From assembly GCA_015661965.1 (NCBI GenBank), contig DQVA01000290.1, forward strand, positions 1 to 13,016: 13,016 bases of DNA, given 5' to 3'. Positions 5,719-12,025 of this stretch are shown here, one piece after another. The first letter of the stretch is position 1, and each line of letters begins with the position of its first letter. The notes beneath the pieces were generated by a model. The model searched no databases and was not told the DNA's origin. It saw nothing but the letters and a program-made list of their open reading frames with translations. The stretch is from Candidatus Bipolaricaulota bacterium (GTDB taxonomy: Bacteria > Bipolaricaulota > Bipolaricaulia > Bipolaricaulales > Bipolaricaulaceae). Position numbers and translations under genes: made by a program.

Positions 5719-7968
5719 GTGATCCGGTTCGACCGCTTGACCAAAGGCGCCCAGGAGGCCCTGCAGGGGGCCCAGGAGCTCATGCGCCGCCTCAGACACA
5801 ACCAGCTCGACGTGGAACACCTGCTGCGGGCCCTGGCCTCCCAACAGGGCGTGGGACAGGACATCCTCCAGGCCATGGGCGTGGATGTCCCCCGCCTCGT
5901 CTGGGACCTGGACCGGGCCCTGGGCGGAAAGCCGCAGGTGGAAGGCACGGCCCTCCAAACGGTCTACATCACCCCCAGGCTGGACCAGGTGTTCCACGCC
6001 GCGGAAGAGGAGGCCAAGCGGCTCAAGGACGATTACGTGGGGGTGGATCACCTCCTCATCGCCATCGCCCGGGACCCGGACCCGGAGCTGGCCGGGCTCC
6101 TCTCCCGCCACGGCATCACCCTGGACGGCGTCTACACCGCCCTGCAGCGGGTGCGGGGCGCCCAGCGGGTAGACTCACCCGCCTCCGAGGAACGGTATCG
6201 GATCCTGCAAAAGTACGGGGTGAACTTGACCGAACTCGCCCGCCGCGGGGAACTGGACCCGGTGGTGGGGCGGGAGGAGGAGCTTTTCCGCCTCATCCAG
6301 GTGCTGCTTAGGCGGCGCAAGAACAACCCGGTGCTGGTGGGGGAGCCCGGGGTGGGCAAGACGGCCATCGTGGAGGGCTTGGCCCAGCGGATCGCCCAAG
6401 GTGAGGTCCCCCAGGCCTTAAAGGATAAGGAGATCATCGCTTTGGACATGGGGGCGCTCCTTGCCGGGGCCAAGTTCCGGGGGGAGTTCGAGGAGCGGCT
6501 GAAGGCGATCCTGCGGGAGGTGGAGGCCTCCGACAGCAAGATCATCCTGTTCATCGACGAGTTCCACACCGTGGTGGGGGCCGGGGGGGCCGAGGGGGCC
6601 ATCGACGCCGCCAATCTCCTCAAGGAGCCGTTGGCCAGAGGAAAGCTCCGCCTCATCGGGGCCACCACCCTGGACGAGTACAGAAGGCACGTGGAGCGGG
6701 ACCGGGCCCTGGAGCGACGCCTGGCCCCGGTCTACGTGCGGGAGCCCACCCCCGAGGAGACGGTGCAGATCCTCGCGGGCCTTAAGGGGAAGCTGGAGGA
6801 ACATCACCGGGTGCGGTTCACCGAGGTGGCGATCCGGGCAGCGGCACGGCTCTCGCACCGCTACATCTCCGGCCGGTTCCTGCCGGACAAGGCGGTGGAC
6901 CTCCTGGACGAGGCGGCGGCCCGTCTTCGGGCCAGAAACCAAGACGGGGATGAGCTCACCGTAACCGAGGAGGATATCGCCCAGGTGGTAGAGCTATGGA
7001 CCGGGATCCCGGTGCAGCGGCTGCTAGAGGAGGAGCGGGCCCGGCTGGCCCGGTTGGAGGAGGTATTGCACGCCCGGGTGGTGGACCAGGAAGAGGGGGT
7101 ACGGGCAGTGGCGGAGGCGGTGAGGCGCGCGCGGGCCGGGCTCGCCGACCCCCGCCGCCCCCTGGGCACGTTCCTGTTCCTGGGGCCCACCGGGGTGGGG
7201 AAGACCGAGCTCGCCAAGGCCCTGGCCGAGGCCCTGTTCGGGGACGACCGGGCCCTGCTCAGGATCGACATGTCCGAGTACATGGAACGGCACGCGGTGG
7301 CCCGCCTCATCGGCGCTTCCCCGGGGTACGTGGGCTACGAGCAGGGGGGACAGCTCACCGAGGCGGTGCGGCGCCGGCCGTACCAGGTGATCCTCCTGGA
7401 TGAGGTGGAGAAGGCCCACCCCGAGGTGATGAACGTGCTCCTGCAGCTCCTCGATGAGGGGCGGCTCACCGACGGACACGGCCGCACCGTGGAGTTCCGC
7501 CATACCCTGATCATCATGACCTCCAACGTGGGCTCGGAGCACTTCCAGACCGCCGCCTCCTTCGAGGAGGCCGAGCGGGCAGTGCGGGAAGCGTTGCGGC
7601 GCACGTTCCGACCGGAACTGTTGGGGCGGCTGGACGAGGTGGTGATCTTCCGGCCGCTGTCGCCCCAGGCGGTGCGGGAGATCGCCAGGCGCAAGTTGGC
7701 CGCACTGGGGGAGCGCCTTTCCGAGCGGGGGATCGCGTTGGAGGTGTCCGGGGAAGCGCTGGAGCTTTTGGTGCGGGAGGGGTACGACTACCACTACGGG
7801 GCCCGTCCCCTGGCCCGGGCGATCCGCCGCTGGGTGGAGTCCCCCTTGGCCCGGCTGATCGTTAACGGAGAGGTGGCCGCGGGGGACACGGTCCGGGTTG
7901 AGGGGCAGGGAGAGGGGATCGTACTGGTGCCGCTAAAAGAGGGAGCGGAGGCCCAGGCCCGCGGCTAA
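5719..7968 (+). CDS. ClpB-like double-AAA+ unfoldase lacking the middle domain
   Basis: A 749-residue HSP100 ATPase. It has an N-domain (1-145, opening IRFDRLTKGAQEALQGAQEL as in ClpB), a first AAA+ module with Walker A GEPGVGKT (208-215), pore loop KFRG (252-255), Walker B LFIDE (277-281) and arginine fingers near 333-334. The second module has GPTGVGKT (489-496), pore loop GYVGYE (536-541), Walker B LLDE (559-562) and sensor-2 GARPLARA (694-701). ClpB is normally about 850-870 residues. The coiled-coil middle domain that should lie after AAARLR (about 399-404) is absent, with only about 10 residues in its place. The [IL]G[FL] loop that ClpA/ClpC use to bind ClpP is also missing (TSNVGSEHF runs directly toward FRPELLGR). 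It may therefore work without ClpP and without normal DnaK coupling. GTG start with GGAGG four bases upstream. Confidence 0.92.
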   Translation: MIRFDRLTKGAQEALQGAQELMRRLRHNQLDVEHLLRALASQQGVGQDILQAMGVDVPRLVWDLDRALGGKPQVEGTALQTVYITPRLDQVFHAAEEEAKRLKDDYVGVDHLLIAIARDPDPELAGLLSRHGITLDGVYTALQRVRGAQRVDSPASEERYRILQKYGVNLTELARRGELDPVVGREEELFRLIQVLLRRRKNNPVLVGEPGVGKTAIVEGLAQRIAQGEVPQALKDKEIIALDMGALLAGAKFRGEFEERLKAILREVEASDSKIILFIDEFHTVVGAGGAEGAIDAANLLKEPLARGKLRLIGATTLDEYRRHVERDRALERRLAPVYVREPTPEETVQILAGLKGKLEEHHRVRFTEVAIRAAARLSHRYISGRFLPDKAVDLLDEAAARLRARNQDGDELTVTEEDIAQVVELWTGIPVQRLLEEERARLARLEEVLHARVVDQEEGVRAVAEAVRRARAGLADPRRPLGTFLFLGPTGVGKTELAKALAEALFGDDRALLRIDMSEYMERHAVARLIGASPGYVGYEQGGQLTEAVRRRPYQVILLDEVEKAHPEVMNVLLQLLDEGRLTDGHGRTVEFRHTLIIMTSNVGSEHFQTAASFEEAERAVREALRRTFRPELLGRLDEVVIFRPLSPQAVREIARRKLAALGERLSERGIALEVSGEALELLVREGYDYHYGARPLARAIRRWVESPLARLIVNGEVAAGDTVRVEGQGEGIVLVPLKEGAEAQARG

Positions 7969-8394
7969 CACGATCCCCCCGGCGATGAGCACCCCCAGGG
8001 CGATGAAGAGGAAGGCCCGCCCCGCTGGGATCCCGAACAGGGCGGCCAGAAGGCAGCCGGTCCAGGCCCCGGTGGCCGGCAGGGGCACCGCTACCACCAA
8101 CACCAGCGCCGCTTCCCCCAGCCGCGCGAACCGCCCGGCGTGGCGCCTTTCCTGCCAGGCGAGGTAGCAGGCCGCCCACCCCCCAAGCGGCCCCGGAAGC
8201 CGGGGAAGCAGCGGCACCAGCCGGGTTAGGGCCCACAAGAGGAACGGCACCGGAAGGAGGTTCCCGGCTACCGAGAGGAAATAGGCGGCGGCCGGGGAGA
8301 GCCCTGACGCCAGGGCCAGGGGCAACCCCCCTCTCAGCTCCGAGACCGGCGCCGCCGACAGCCCCAACACCTCCAACACCGAGAGCGCATCCAT
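7933..8394 (-). CDS. Small membrane protein of the COG2426 family (putative small multidrug export)
   Basis: A 153-residue integral membrane protein with about four hydrophobic segments. It has the two signatures of this family (PF06695): SELRGGLPLALASG (18-31) and VPLPATGAWTG (103-113), the second in a hydrophobic hairpin. The family is annotated as putative small multidrug exporters, but the transported substrate has not been firmly shown, so the role remains open. The 3' end overlaps the end of the convergent Clp gene by 36 bases. The ATG at 8394 has no good SD. A -10-like box sits just upstream, suggesting a leaderless transcript. Confidence 0.82.
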   Translation of the reverse strand: MDALSVLEVLGLSAAPVSELRGGLPLALASGLSPAAAYFLSVAGNLLPVPFLLWALTRLVPLLPRLPGPLGGWAACYLAWQERRHAGRFARLGEAALVLVVAVPLPATGAWTGCLLAALFGIPAGRAFLFIALGVLIAGGIVLAAGLGLRSLF

Positions 8395-8400
8395 CGCCCC

Positions 8401-8406
8401 ATTCTA
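8401..8406 (-). promoter_or_regulatory. Candidate leaderless -10 box for the COG2426 gene
   Basis: TAGAAT (5 of 6 to TATAAT) on the minus strand lies exactly 6 bases before the ATG at 8394, so transcription would start at or next to the A of the start codon. No -35 match is visible at the right distance (TGGCGG at best). This geometry is typical of leaderless genes in Deinococcus-Thermus and Actinobacteria. Confidence 0.4.
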
Positions 8407-8511
8407 GGTGTTGGCCCCTGGGCCCGCCACGGCGCCCCCTGATCCCACCGGGGCACAAATAAGCCAAGAAGCCAGTGCCCGAGGGCGGGTTCCTTTCGGT
8501 GGGTCTCCGGG

Positions 8512-8527
8512 GTTCCCGTGCGGGAAC
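8512..8527. repeat. Short inverted repeat upstream of the tRNA promoter
   Basis: GTTCCC-GTGC-GGGAAC is a perfect 6-base dyad with a 4-base centre, 7 bases before the -35 box of the tRNA promoter. No T-run follows on either strand, so it is not a clear terminator. It could be a protein-binding site. The rest of 8407-8534 holds no gene that I can support. Confidence 0.4.
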
Positions 8528-8534
8528 GCGGGAC

Positions 8535-8563
8535 TTGACCGAGCAAATGGGGCTCGCTACCAT
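8535..8563 (+). promoter_or_regulatory. Promoter of the tRNA-RNase H-like-dtd transcript
   Basis: TTGACC (8535-8540, 5 of 6) and TACCAT (8558-8563, 4 of 6) are 17 bases apart. The predicted start near 8570-8571 is just before the first tRNA base at 8572, so the primary transcript would have almost no 5' leader. Confidence 0.65.
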
Positions 8564-8571
8564 GCTCCCAG

Positions 8572-8646
8572 GGGCCCGTAGCTCAGTGGTAGAGCAGCCG
8601 GCTCATAACCGGTCGGTCGCAGGTTCGAACCCTGCCGGGCCCACCA
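8572..8646 (+). tRNA. tRNA with CAU anticodon (Ile2 after lysidine modification, or elongator Met)
   Basis: A full cloverleaf can be drawn. The acceptor stem is GGGCCCG/CGGGCCC (8572-8578, 8636-8642), the D arm GCTC/GAGC, the anticodon stem GCCGG/CCGGT around the loop CTCATAA (8602-8608), and the T arm GCAGG-TTCGAAC-CCTGC (8619-8635). Discriminator A is followed by an encoded CCA (8644-8646). The anticodon CAU is at 8604-8606. It is not the initiator, because G1-C72 is paired and the three stacked G-C pairs of the initiator's anticodon stem are absent. The arm GGCTCATAACC and C4-G69/C5-G68 resemble the minor isoleucine tRNA whose C34 is modified by TilS, but this cannot be settled by eye. Confidence 0.95.
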
Positions 8647-8661
8647 GGGGGAGGAAGACCT

Positions 8662-9186
8662 GTGCACAAACTGTTCGTCTACACCTGTGGGATCAGCCGC
8701 GGCAACCCCGGGGCCGCCGCCATCGGCATCGCGCTCTTGGACGAGCAAAGCCACCTGGTGGAAGAGGTGGGGGAACTCATCGGCCGCGCCACCCCCCAGG
8801 TAGCGGAGTACAAGGGGCTGATCTCCGGGGCCCGCAAAGCCGCCTCCTATGCGCCAGAGGAGGCGGTTTTCCTCACAGACTCCCACGCCCTGGTGAACCA
8901 GATCAACGGGATCTCCCAGCCCCGGGAGCCGCACCTGCAATACCTCAACCAGTTGGCCCTGGAATGCCTGGGGCAGCTCTCCAAGTGGCGGCTCAACTAC
9001 GTGGACACCGATGCCAACTCCGTCGCCCACCGGCTGGCCGAGCGGGCCTTCCGGGAGCGGATCCGCTCCGAGCGAGAGCGGACCCGCCTTAGCCGGGAGC
9101 TCTCCGAACTCCTGTCCCTGCTCTCCCTGGAGGAACTCAAGAAGGTGGAGGCGTTCATCCGTTCCCTCAGGGCCAAGACCGCCTGA
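8662..9186 (+). CDS. RNase H-fold protein (RVT_3 type) with altered active site
   Basis: A 174-residue protein whose first 130 residues follow the RNase HI pattern: FVYTCGISRGNPGAAAIGIA (5-24), QVAEYKGLISG (46-56), VFLTDSHALVNQI (69-81) and DANSVAHRLAERA (117-129). In active enzymes four acidic residues are used. Here Glu49 and Asp73 remain, but the first Asp (YTDG) is Cys9 and the last Asp (AD.LA) is His123, so normal two-metal cleavage is doubtful. A helical, charged tail (about 130-174, ending LLSLEELKKVEAFIRSLRAK) is added. The GTG start has GGGAGG 7 bases upstream and lies 15 bases after the tRNA CCA, so it shares the tRNA transcript. It may bind RNA or hybrids rather than cut them. Confidence 0.8.
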   Translation: MHKLFVYTCGISRGNPGAAAIGIALLDEQSHLVEEVGELIGRATPQVAEYKGLISGARKAASYAPEEAVFLTDSHALVNQINGISQPREPHLQYLNQLALECLGQLSKWRLNYVDTDANSVAHRLAERAFRERIRSERERTRLSRELSELLSLLSLEELKKVEAFIRSLRAKTA

Positions 9187-9189
9187 GCC

Positions 9190-9639
9190 ATGCGCATTGT
9201 GCTGCAACGGGTGAGGGAAGCTTGGGTGCGCGTGGACGGGAGGGAGGTGGCCCACATCGGCCCGGGGCTGCTTCTTCTGGTGGGGTTCGCCAGCGAGGAT
9301 GAGGACCAAGAACTTTCCTTCTGGGCGCGAAAGATCCCCGAACTGCGGGTGTTCCCGGATGGGGACGGGAAGTTCAACCGGACCTTGCGGGAGGTGGGTG
9401 GGGAGATCCTATGTGTATCCCAGTTCACCCTGTACGGGGACTGCCGTAAGGGGAGGCGCCCCAGCTTCAGCCGGGCGGCCCCGGGACCGGTAGCCGAGGA
9501 GCTGTTTCACCGGTTCCTGGAGCTGTTGCGGGGGGAGGGAGTGGGGGTGCAGGCAGGGGTGTTCGGGGCCCACATGGAGGTGGGCTTGATCAACGACGGG
9601 CCGGTCACCTTGATCCTGGAGCGGCAGCGGGGAAAATAG
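9190..9639 (+). CDS. dtd: D-aminoacyl-tRNA deacylase
   Basis: A 149-residue cytoplasmic proofreading enzyme that hydrolyses D-amino acids (and glycine mischarged on tRNA-Ala) from tRNA, about the usual family length. It opens MRIVLQRVREAWVRVDGREV as expected. It has the two conserved active-site motifs, SQFTLYGDCRKGRRPSF (77-93) and NDGPVT (135-140), the latter holding the Gly-Pro that confers chiral selection. The ATG lies 3 bases after the stop of the RNase H-like gene, with no clear SD, so it is probably translated by coupling. The tRNA, RNase H-like, dtd and rpmF genes read in one direction. Confidence 0.95.
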   Translation: MRIVLQRVREAWVRVDGREVAHIGPGLLLLVGFASEDEDQELSFWARKIPELRVFPDGDGKFNRTLREVGGEILCVSQFTLYGDCRKGRRPSFSRAAPGPVAEELFHRFLELLRGEGVGVQAGVFGAHMEVGLINDGPVTLILERQRGK

Positions 9640-9662
9640 GCCACCGGAAAAAGGAGGTCGAA

Positions 9663-9848
9663 GTGGCAGCCGTACCCAAATCACGTCGATCGCACCGGGA
9701 AGTGCGGCAGCGGCGGGCCCATTGGCGGGCGCACATGGTGCCCGGGACTGAATGCCCCCACTGTCACGAACTGAAGCTGCCCCACCGGGTGTGCCCGCAC
9801 TGCGGTTATTACAACGGCATGCCCGTGGTGGCAGTGGAGAAGGAGTGA
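9663..9848 (+). CDS. rpmF: 50S ribosomal protein L32
   Basis: A 61-residue ribosomal protein. The N-terminus AAVPKSRRSHREVRQRRAHW is typical of L32. The two CPHC pairs (Cys31/34 and Cys44/47) make the zinc ribbon of the zinc-binding form of this protein. The GTG start is supported by AAGGAGG at 9651-9657, 5 bases upstream. In many bacteria rpmF precedes plsX and fatty-acid genes. Here it ends its group and is followed directly by a hairpin terminator. Confidence 0.96.
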   Translation: MAAVPKSRRSHREVRQRRAHWRAHMVPGTECPHCHELKLPHRVCPHCGYYNGMPVVAVEKE

Positions 9849-9853
9849 CCCCA

Positions 9854-9874
9854 GGGCCCGACCCCGTCGGGCCC
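9854..9874. terminator. Hairpin terminator shared by convergent rpmF and MFS genes
   Basis: GGGCCCGAC (9854-9862) and GTCGGGCCC (9866-9874) form a perfect 9-base stem with a CCC loop. It starts 5 bases after the rpmF stop, and its last base is the last base of the MFS stop codon on the other strand. No T-run follows on either side, as is common for GC-rich genomes, so termination in both directions is inferred from position and stem strength. Confidence 0.65.
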
Positions 9875-11196
9875 TAACCCTCCCGCACTAGCGGCCGCGC
9901 CTCCACCAGGATCACCGGGATGGTGAGGAACACCACCGCCGCCGCTACCAGGAACGCGGCATCGAACCCCAGGAAATCAGCGATGAACCCTCCGATCACC
10001 GCCCCCACCACCCCGCCCAGGCCGGTCAGGGCGTTGTAGGCCCCGAGGGCTTGCCCCTTCAGCCCCGGCGGGGCAAGGCGGGACACGATGGTGGTGGCCG
10101 AGAGCTGGAACGTGGCCCAGGTGATGCCGGTGAGCAGGAACAGGGGGGCGGCGGACCAGCTGGGCAGGGCCTTCCCGGCCAAGGCGAACAGGGCGAAGGT
10201 GGCCGCTCGGCCCAACAGCCCCAGCCCAAAGGCCGGTCGATGTCCCCACCGGAGGATAGCCCGCCGGGCCCAGCGGTAGGCCACCACGCTGCTCAAGGTG
10301 TGGGCGGTGTACGCCAGGTAGATCATGGGGCTCGGCCAGCCCAGCTCCTGCCGCAGGAACACGGGGAGCGGCACGAAGAACACGGCGAAGGCAGCCATCA
10401 GCAGGAACACCCCGTAGTAGAGGAGCACGAGATCCGGACCGAAAGCCGTCTTCCCTTGTAGGAAACGCACGATCTGGGAGGGCTTGAGCAGGTAGTAAAG
10501 GTGGGCTGGGCCATAGCGGAACCGCTCGTACAGGAAGTTCCCCACCGCCACCATCACCCCCCGGAAGTCCCGCCGGGCCACCCGCTTCATCGGCTCGGGC
10601 ATGAGCAGGGCCACCACCAATGCCCCCGCCACCCCCAGCAGCCCCACCGCTATCCCCAGCGTCCGGAGGCCGACCCCCTCCCCCAACAAACCGAGAAACA
10701 TCCCGGTCCAGGCCGCGCCCAGGCCTTGACCCGTGGCCCAGCCGAACCCGGAGTAGGCGTTCAGCCGTCCGATCTCCCTCTCCCAATCCGCCTCGGGAAA
10801 CCGCTCCATGACCACCAGCACCGACACCGTGGAGCTGGCCATCCAGAACAAGCTGGCCACTGCGCCCACCACCACCAGGCCGTGTACCCCTCCCACCAGG
10901 GGAAGCAGGCCATATACCAACCCGATCCCGGCGAAGCTCATCACCATGAACCAGCGCCGGCGGCGGGTGCGGTCCGAGATCCCACCCCACAGCAGGCTCG
11001 CCCCCACCCCCACGAGGCTCCCCACCGCGGCGATGGTGCCCACGTCGGCGGCGGTGCCGCCCAGGAAATGGGCATAAAGTGGGATGAGGAGGGAAGCAGC
11101 ACCGGCAGCGGCGTTGGCCAAAAGAAACGCCGCGTACCAGCCGGTGGACCCCGGATGCTGGGGGCGGGTTAGCTTAAGCCATCGCTTTCCCAGCAT
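9874..11196 (-). CDS. Major facilitator superfamily (MFS) transporter
   Basis: A 440-residue inner-membrane protein with about 12 hydrophobic segments in two halves, joined by a charged, partly helical loop (about 201-250). The loop between segments 2 and 3 carries the MFS signature GGISDRTRRRRWF (71-83). The second half has a weaker counterpart, RWARRAILRWGHR (308-320). Substrate unknown. The start MLGKRWLK at 11196 is preferred over one 15 codons earlier, which would extend further into the upstream gene. Even so it overlaps the end of the TIM-barrel gene by 23 bases, suggesting coupling. As the last gene of an operon with a sugar-isomerase-like protein and an oxidoreductase, it may move a small polar substrate, but this is inference. 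Confidence 0.88.
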   Translation of the reverse strand: MLGKRWLKLTRPQHPGSTGWYAAFLLANAAAGAASLLIPLYAHFLGGTAADVGTIAAVGSLVGVGASLLWGGISDRTRRRRWFMVMSFAGIGLVYGLLPLVGGVHGLVVVGAVASLFWMASSTVSVLVVMERFPEADWEREIGRLNAYSGFGWATGQGLGAAWTGMFLGLLGEGVGLRTLGIAVGLLGVAGALVVALLMPEPMKRVARRDFRGVMVAVGNFLYERFRYGPAHLYYLLKPSQIVRFLQGKTAFGPDLVLLYYGVFLLMAAFAVFFVPLPVFLRQELGWPSPMIYLAYTAHTLSSVVAYRWARRAILRWGHRPAFGLGLLGRAATFALFALAGKALPSWSAAPLFLLTGITWATFQLSATTIVSRLAPPGLKGQALGAYNALTGLGGVVGAVIGGFIADFLGFDAAFLVAAAVVFLTIPVILVEARPLVREG

Positions 11197-12022
11197 CGCC
11201 GCCCCCGCCGGGAGGCCGGAAGGAACACACCCGGGCCACACTGTCCCGGAGCTGGTCGGGATCAGGGATCTCCAGGATCACCGCCCCCCGGTAGCCGGCC
11301 GTGGCCAACGCCAGCAAGGCGGCCTGCCAGGGGACGGTGCCCTGGCCCAGACCCAGGTGCTCGTCCCGTTCTCCTTGGTTGTCGTGTAAGTGAACGTGCA
11401 CCAACCTCTCCCCCAGGGCGGACACGAAGGGGGCTGGGTCCCCCCTTAGCGTGTTCAGGTGTCCGAAGTCCAAGCACGCCCCGAGCTGGGGCCGGCCTTC
11501 CAGGGCCCGCAGGTGTTCCTCCGGGGTGAGGATGAGATCGCGCCCGGCCCCGGCCTGCTTGTTCTCGATGGCCAGCCGGACCCCCCGGGCGGCGGCCTCG
11601 GGGACCAGCACGTCCAGGACGAACCCCAATCGCTGCCAAGCCCGCTCGTAAGCCCCGGGGAGGCGGGCGTGCTCCCCGGGCAACCCCCCGGGATGGAACA
11701 CCACCAGCTCTGCCCCCAGCTCCGGCGCCAGCTCGATGGTGGCCACGTGTTCCGCCAGGGCGGCGGCGGCCAGCCGGCGATTGGGCGATACCAGGTTCAC
11801 CCCCTGGATGGGCGCGTGCAGGCTGACGCGCAGCCCCGCATCCGCCAACCGCTTCTTCAGCCGCTTGCGGCCTTGGGGGGAGAGGTCCTCGGGGTGCGCA
11901 AGCCCGGGATCGGCCCGCAGCTCCAGCCAGCCCAGCCCCAGCTCCTGGGCCAACTCGATCCAGTCTTCCACGCCCATCCCCGAGCGCAGGAAGGCGGTGA
12001 TGCCCAGCCGGGTCCGGTCCAT
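11174..12022 (-). CDS. Sugar phosphate isomerase/epimerase-like TIM-barrel protein
   Basis: A 282-residue protein of the xylose isomerase-like TIM-barrel family (PF01261). Metal-ligand candidates fall at the strand ends in the expected order: His69 (SLHAP), His110 (VVFHPGG), Glu153 (AIENK), Asp185 and His188 (CLDFGHLN), His211, Asp220 and His222 (HLHDNQGERDEHLGLGQG, 211-228) and Glu251 (ILEIPD). This set resembles the metal site of endonuclease IV, but the N-terminus lacks that enzyme's start, so a sugar or sugar-phosphate isomerase is more likely. The ATG is 3 bases after the stop of the SDR gene, and the 3' end overlaps the MFS gene. The tail after about 270 is Gly-rich and probably disordered. 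Confidence 0.8.
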   Translation of the reverse strand: MDRTRLGITAFLRSGMGVEDWIELAQELGLGWLELRADPGLAHPEDLSPQGRKRLKKRLADAGLRVSLHAPIQGVNLVSPNRRLAAAALAEHVATIELAPELGAELVVFHPGGLPGEHARLPGAYERAWQRLGFVLDVLVPEAAARGVRLAIENKQAGAGRDLILTPEEHLRALEGRPQLGACLDFGHLNTLRGDPAPFVSALGERLVHVHLHDNQGERDEHLGLGQGTVPWQAALLALATAGYRGAVILEIPDPDQLRDSVARVCSFRPPGGGGDAGKAMA

Positions 12023-12025
12023 GGC

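Noticed and set aside
5455..6111. 218-codon minus-strand ORF spanning the clp promoter
   Set aside because: Mostly antisense to the Clp N-domain, and it runs through the promoter and CIRCE-like region. The leader ORF at 5465-5575 lies in a different frame and has its own SD.
8475..9092. Plus-strand ORF of 205 codons running through the tRNA
   Set aside because: It translates the tRNA itself (the SSVVEQPAHNRSVAGSNPAGPT stretch is a well-known false protein from tRNA genes) and then shadows the RNase H-like gene in another frame.
8557..9309. Minus-strand ORF of 250 codons
   Set aside because: Antisense to the RNase H-like gene, ending in ARQGSNLRPTGYEPAALPLSYGP, the familiar false translation of an antisense tRNA.
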